From CAVOBC01 sp963693635 (GTDB lineage Bacteria > Pseudomonadota > Gammaproteobacteria > Pseudomonadales > Azotimanducaceae): a stretch of 17,636 bases of DNA. The stretch's first letter is position 1. Each line of letters opens with the position of its first letter. The DNA is taken from assembly GCA_963693635.1 (NCBI GenBank), contig CAVOBC010000058.1, positions 1 to 17,636 on the forward strand. The letters run 5' to 3'. This document shows, in pieces, positions 14,263 to 17,636 of this stretch. The notes below the pieces were generated by a model that was not told where the DNA came from, ran no database searches, and saw only the letters and a program-made list of their open reading frames with translations. Both the position numbers and the translations under genes were made by a program.

Positions 14263-14949
14263 ATGCGCGAGAAAAGTCGTCCGGTTTTAGTCCGACTGTT
14301 CGGAAAATCACCGATCACGCCGCTGCAAAAACACATGGAAGTGTCGCGCCAGGCGGCCGCCGCCTTGTTGCCGTTCATGCATGCCGTCATCGCCGAAGAC
14401 TGGCCGGAAGCGGAGACGCATGCAGACCTCATTTATGCCCGCGAAGCCGACGCTGACGAGTTAAAGCGAAGCATTCGCGTCGGCATGCCAAGGAGCATCT
14501 TCTCGCCGTTCTCGCGCTCTGATCTGCTGGAACTGCTGGATGTCCAGGACAAGATTCCGAATGCCGCCCAGGACATCGCCGGTCTGATGCTGGGCCGCAA
14601 GGCAACCGTGCCCCCTGCAGTCGCTCAATCCCTGATCGAGTTCCTCGAGACCTCGGTGCAGGCGACCCAACTCGCGGCGGAAGCGCTCGACAAACTGGAC
14701 GACCTTATCGAAACGGGCTTCCTCGGTCGCGAGGTCACCGAGGTTGAATCACTCGTCGTCGGCCTTGGCGAGATCGAACATAAAACGGATCTGATACAGC
14801 GCCAGGTGCGCGCCGAACTCTTCGCCGTCGAACGCGACCTCCACGCCATCGACGTGATGTTTCTGTACCGGGTCATCGACTGGATTGGTCAGCTCGCAGA
14901 CGAGGCCGAACGTGTTGGCAACCGGCTGCTCTATCTGATTTCCAAGTGA
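14263..14949 (+). CDS. DUF47 / TIGR00153 PhoU-like Pit accessory protein
   Basis: This 228-residue, almost all-helical soluble protein belongs to the DUF47 (TIGR00153) family of PhoU relatives, found beside PiT phosphate transporters. Typical segments are LFGKSPITPLQKHMEVS (12-28), HADLIYAREADADELKRSIR (53-72), LLELLDVQDKIPNAAQDIAG (88-107) and the C-terminal DWIGQLADEAERVGNRLLYL. Acidic residues in these helices probably bind metal, as in PhoU. The family is thought to control the activity or level of the neighbouring Pit carrier from the cytosolic side. The length is normal for the family. The SD is modest (AGGTG). The pit gene follows after 77 bp, and arsJ ends 124 bp upstream. Co-transcription with arsJ is likely but a separate promoter in the gap is possible. 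Confidence 0.9.
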   Translation: MREKSRPVLVRLFGKSPITPLQKHMEVSRQAAAALLPFMHAVIAEDWPEAETHADLIYAREADADELKRSIRVGMPRSIFSPFSRSDLLELLDVQDKIPNAAQDIAGLMLGRKATVPPAVAQSLIEFLETSVQATQLAAEALDKLDDLIETGFLGREVTEVESLVVGLGEIEHKTDLIQRQVRAELFAVERDLHAIDVMFLYRVIDWIGQLADEAERVGNRLLYLISK

Positions 14950-14996
14950 ACACAGGCTTCAACGGAGCATCCACGTAGCCAGGCAGGCCGTGTTCA
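14947..14996 (+). repeat. Intercistronic hairpin between the DUF47 and pit genes
   Basis: TGAACAC (14947-14953, including the DUF47 stop) pairs with GTGTTCA (14990-14996). The inner GGC (14955-14957) pairs with GCC (14987-14989) across a one-base bulge, closing a 29-base loop. No T-tract follows, so RNA processing or uneven expression of the two genes is more likely than full termination. Confidence 0.5.
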
Positions 14997-15026
14997 AAGT
15001 AACAACCTAATTTTAAAGTAATATCA

Positions 15027-16286
15027 ATGGAAGCAATAGCTCAATACGGGACGATCCTACTCGTCTTGACGGTAGCCTTTGGCTTTTTTATGGCCTGGGG
15101 CGTTGGTGCCAACGACGTTGCCAACGCAATGGGCACATCGGTAGGGGCGCAGGCGATCACGATCAAGCAGGCGATTATCATCGCCATGGTGTTTGAATTC
15201 GCCGGCGCTTATCTTGCTGGCGGCGAGGTCACAGGCACTATTCGCAAGGGCATCGTTGATCCTGAATTGCTGGCGGAGACGCCGGACCTGCTTGTGTACG
15301 GGATGATGGCCGCGCTCCTCGCGGCAGCGACCTGGTTGCTGGTCGCAACCACCTTCGGCTGGCCCGTGTCGACGACACACAGCATCGTGGGTGCAATCGT
15401 CGGCTTCGCGTCGGTGGGCATATCGGTCGATGCGGTCAAATGGGCGAAGGTCGCTGAGATCGCGGCATCCTGGATCGTCTCGCCGGTGATCGCCGGCACG
15501 GCTTCCTTTCTGCTCTTCATGAGCGTACGTCGCTTCATCTTTGCTGCACCGGACCCTTACATTGCGGCAAAGCGACTGGTGCCCATCTATATCTTCATGG
15601 TCGGCTTTGTCGTCTCGATGGTCACACTGACCAAGGGACTAAAGCACCTCGGACTCGACATTTCGTTTCAGGAAAGCCTGGTTTACGCGGTGGGCTTCGC
15701 GGGCGTGATCACCGCCATCGGCGCACTGATCATCCGTCAACTCAAAGTCTCGGAGCGGGACGACCCAACCCGGCGCGTTGAAGGCGTTTTCGCCATCCTG
15801 ATGATTTTCACCGCTTGTTCGATGGCGTTCGCCCACGGTTCAAACGATGTTGCCAACGCCATCGGGCCGGTGGCGGCAGTCTATGGGGTAATTGATAGCG
15901 GCGGCCTGGTCGCGCAAACATCGTCGACCCCACCCTGGATCCTGCTCCTGGGTGGGGTCGGTATCCTCGCTGGGCTTGCCCTCTACGGTTATCGGGTCAT
16001 GGCAACTATTGGCAAGCACATCACCGAACTGACACCGAGCAGCGGCTTCGCCGCAGAACTCGCCGCCGCGACGACCGTCGTGGTCGCGTCCGGTTTCAGC
16101 CTGCCCGTGTCGACCACCCACACACTGGTCGGCGGGGTACTCGGCGTCGGGCTTGCGCGGGGAATCTCGGCGCTCAATCTACGCGTGGTCGGAACGATCT
16201 TTCTGTCCTGGCTTGTGACCCTACCCGCGGGCGCCGTCCTCGCGATCGTGTTCTTTTACATCTTCCGTTGGATCTTCAGCGTGTAG
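15027..16286 (+). CDS. pit: PiT-family inorganic phosphate transporter
   Basis: The 419-residue protein shows the inverted-duplicate PiT architecture. The first half has GANDVANA (27-34) and PVSTTHS (113-119); the second has GSNDVANA (271-278) and PVSTTH (360-365) followed by TLVGG. These are the phosphate and cation binding motifs of the family, and all are intact. About 10-12 membrane helices are predicted by eye. PiT carriers import metal-phosphate or phosphate with H+ or Na+ and also let in arsenate. The SD is poor (TTTTAAAG-like). It follows its DUF47 partner and lies downstream of GAPDH-arsJ in the same direction, so phosphate uptake and arsenate export may be expressed together. The final gene on this strand; the next gene is convergent. 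Confidence 0.95.
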   Translation: MEAIAQYGTILLVLTVAFGFFMAWGVGANDVANAMGTSVGAQAITIKQAIIIAMVFEFAGAYLAGGEVTGTIRKGIVDPELLAETPDLLVYGMMAALLAAATWLLVATTFGWPVSTTHSIVGAIVGFASVGISVDAVKWAKVAEIAASWIVSPVIAGTASFLLFMSVRRFIFAAPDPYIAAKRLVPIYIFMVGFVVSMVTLTKGLKHLGLDISFQESLVYAVGFAGVITAIGALIIRQLKVSERDDPTRRVEGVFAILMIFTACSMAFAHGSNDVANAIGPVAAVYGVIDSGGLVAQTSSTPPWILLLGGVGILAGLALYGYRVMATIGKHITELTPSSGFAAELAAATTVVVASGFSLPVSTTHTLVGGVLGVGLARGISALNLRVVGTIFLSWLVTLPAGAVLAIVFFYIFRWIFSV

Positions 16287-16352
16287 CTCCACTCACGTTT
16301 GTCCGTGTCACGACACAGAAATCGATTCACGGCCACCTCGCAGCGTACTTTT

Positions 16353-16440
16353 TAGCAGCTCTTCATGGAACTAAAGCAACTATGCTGCCGTGAGTTCTCT
16401 GCGCGACAGCGCGGTAATCCGGAACCGTAAGAGGCTGCTA
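16353..16440. repeat. 88-bp segment bounded by imperfect inverted repeats after pit
   Basis: TAGCAGCTCTT (16353-16363) and AAGAGGCTGCTA (16429-16440) are reverse complements except for one extra G. The interior holds smaller self-complementary spots: GCGC-N4-GCGC near 16400-16412, and CGGT...ACCG. It lies in the 175-bp gap between convergent genes. It is not a tRNA and has no T-tract. A small RNA or a mobile-element footprint are possibilities, neither shown. Confidence 0.4.
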
Positions 16441-16461
16441 CTGACCGACGTTTGATTCGCG

Positions 16462-17636
16462 TCAGGTTATCGCTCCACTCGCGAACGCACTGCCGACCTC
16501 CTCGTCGGTGAAACCCAATACATTCGTCAGCACCTCAAAGCTGTGCTCGCCCAGGATCGGTGCCGGGCCCCGCGGCCCGTTGTCATAGCCGCTAATTCGG
16601 AATTGATGACCCGCATACGGGATGTGCCCCATCTCCGGGTGGTCCATGTAGTGGTAGAAGGATCGATGCGCATATTGAGGATCACTCAGCAGATCCTGAC
16701 TGCGTTGCACGACGCCCGCTGGTACGGCTGCTGCCTGCAAAGTGGCCATCACCTCAGCAGCATCACGGCTCACGGTCCAATCAGCGATCGCAGTGTCAAT
16801 CTCGTCATGCGCCGCGAGACGTGCCGCGTGGCTCGCGTACTCGCTGATCCAATCATCACGACCAATGACCTCGCACAACGCTGCCCATTGATCCTCCGTG
16901 TCGATGGCGATGGCACACCAACGCCATTCACCGGCACACCGATAGCAACTCTGGGGCGCAGCATGCGGCGAACGATTCCCCAATCGCGTCGCCGAGTAAC
17001 CATTCACCTGCATATCCAGCACTTCAGGCGCCAGGAAGTGCAGCGCCGTCTCGATCTGCGCAACGTCAAGATAGGAGCCCTCGCCGGTGCGCCGCTTATG
17101 ATCGAGTGCCGCGGCCAGCAGGACCGACACAAAGCGCGGCGCAATCGTGTCTGTATACGCGACCCAGGGCCCCTCGGGAGGAAGGTCAGGCCATCCCGTC
17201 GTCTCGTAAAAGCCTGCAATTGCCGCGGCGTGGTAGCCATAGCCGGCAAGGCCCGCGGCCGGCCCGGTCTGACCCATAAGGCACGTGCTCACCATAATGA
17301 GGCCGGGGTTCAGTTTGCGCACCTCGTCATACCCGAGACCCATCCGCCCGATTGCACCGGGTGCGAAACTTTCGATCAGAACATCCGACCGGGCGATGAG
17401 CTTGCGCGCAATCTCAACCGACTCCGGCTTTTTCATGTCGAGCGCAAGGCTCTGTTTGGATGTATTGAAGTCGCCGTAAAACTGCGAACGGTTGAAGCCC
17501 GGCTCGGCGTCTTTGAATGGCGCACCGCCGCGCAGCACATCAAGCCGATTCTCCGACTCGACGCGAACCACCGACGCGCCGTGGTCCGCCAGATACTTCG
17601 ATGATATCGGCCCGACGCCCACCCACGCGAAATCGG
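16462..17636 (-). CDS. CaiB/BaiF class III CoA-transferase (N-terminus cut by window edge)
   Basis: The frame is open from the right window edge to the TGA at 16462. The first visible residues are DFAWVGVGPISSKYLADHGA, the usual start of class III CoA-transferases, so only about ten residues and the start codon are missing; an internal GTG at 17622 is not the real start. Further marks are VVRVES, SDVLIESFAPGAIGRMGLGY (79-98, counting the GTG at 17622 as 1), LNPGLIMVSTCLMGQTGP (104-121) and GEGSYLDVAQIETALHF (180-196). The residue matching the catalytic Asp of formyl-CoA transferase appears to be Glu191. The enzyme moves CoA between carboxylic acids or racemises an acyl-CoA in the cytosol. Its substrate is unknown. 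It is convergent with pit. Confidence 0.92.
   Translation of the reverse strand, partial: DFAWVGVGPISSKYLADHGASVVRVESENRLDVLRGGAPFKDAEPGFNRSQFYGDFNTSKQSLALDMKKPESVEIARKLIARSDVLIESFAPGAIGRMGLGYDEVRKLNPGLIMVSTCLMGQTGPAAGLAGYGYHAAAIAGFYETTGWPDLPPEGPWVAYTDTIAPRFVSVLLAAALDHKRRTGEGSYLDVAQIETALHFLAPEVLDMQVNGYSATRLGNRSPHAAPQSCYRCAGEWRWCAIAIDTEDQWAALCEVIGRDDWISEYASHAARLAAHDEIDTAIADWTVSRDAAEVMATLQAAAVPAGVVQRSQDLLSDPQYAHRSFYHYMDHPEMGHIPYAGHQFRISGYDNGPRGPAPILGEHSFEVLTNVLGFTDEEVGSAFASGAIT

Noticed and set aside
2274..16360. 13-base sequence CTTTTTAGCAGCT shared by two intergenic regions (near 2274 and 16348)
   Set aside because: A shared 13-mer is expected by chance in a window of this length, and the flanks do not match.
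16353..16440. tRNA gene
   Set aside because: The ends pair over about 11 bases, but there is no T-loop GGTTCGA-type sequence, no anticodon arm in register and no CCA-adjacent acceptor pattern.
16543..17604. Long plus-strand frame of 353 codons antisense to the CoA-transferase
   Set aside because: It is the codon-bias shadow of a clear gene: Arg/His-rich, no domain, no RBS.

Overview
The window is GC-rich chromosomal DNA with tightly packed genes, most likely from a proteobacterium. A gammaproteobacterium of soil or sea is my best guess, inferred from gene content (amidohydrolase_2, class III CoA-transferase, GST, GPH-type and EntS-like MFS carriers); no rRNA or tRNA is present to confirm it. 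I support 16 protein genes, two of them cut by the window ends. There is no IS element, integrase, tRNA or CRISPR array.

Layout. 1-405 (-): start of a glutathione S-transferase, divergent from a tandem-GNAT acetyltransferase (540-1382, +). 1425-4168 (-): a three-gene unit, in transcription order an EthD-domain protein, an amidohydrolase_2 enzyme and an alpha/beta-hydrolase; it looks like a small catabolic cassette of unknown substrate. 4434-6995: two EntS-like MFS exporters facing each other with only 3 bp between their stop codons. 7370-8125 (+): a classical SDR oxidoreductase, convergent with a Tat-exported enterochelin-esterase-like hydrolase (9141-8146, -), which follows a YkgJ-like eight-cysteine protein (-). 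9866-11365 (+): a GPH-family sugar/cation symporter-like carrier. 11850-16286 (+): ArsJ-associated GAPDH, ArsJ, a DUF47 (TIGR00153) Pit accessory protein and a PiT phosphate transporter. 16462-17636 (-): a class III CoA-transferase cut by the right end.

The most coherent biology is the right-hand block. ArsJ-associated GAPDH converts arsenate plus glyceraldehyde-3-phosphate to 1-arseno-3-phosphoglycerate, which ArsJ exports. Here that pair is followed in the same direction by a phosphate-uptake pair (DUF47 and PiT), and PiT carriers also admit arsenate. The block therefore joins an arsenate entry route to an arsenate disposal route. No arsR, arsC or arsB is visible.

The least explained signals are non-coding. 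Four intergenic regions between about 7.3 and 11.8 kb each carry short tandem repeats of unrelated sequence and different period (15, 19, 18 and 77 bp). Three lie directly against a start codon. The fourth is a 77-bp array whose complete units can each fold into two strong hairpins, just upstream of the GAPDH promoter. Inverted repeats also occur in the divergent EthD/MFS region, inside the EthD-amidohydrolase gap, between DUF47 and pit, and in the pit/CoA-transferase gap.
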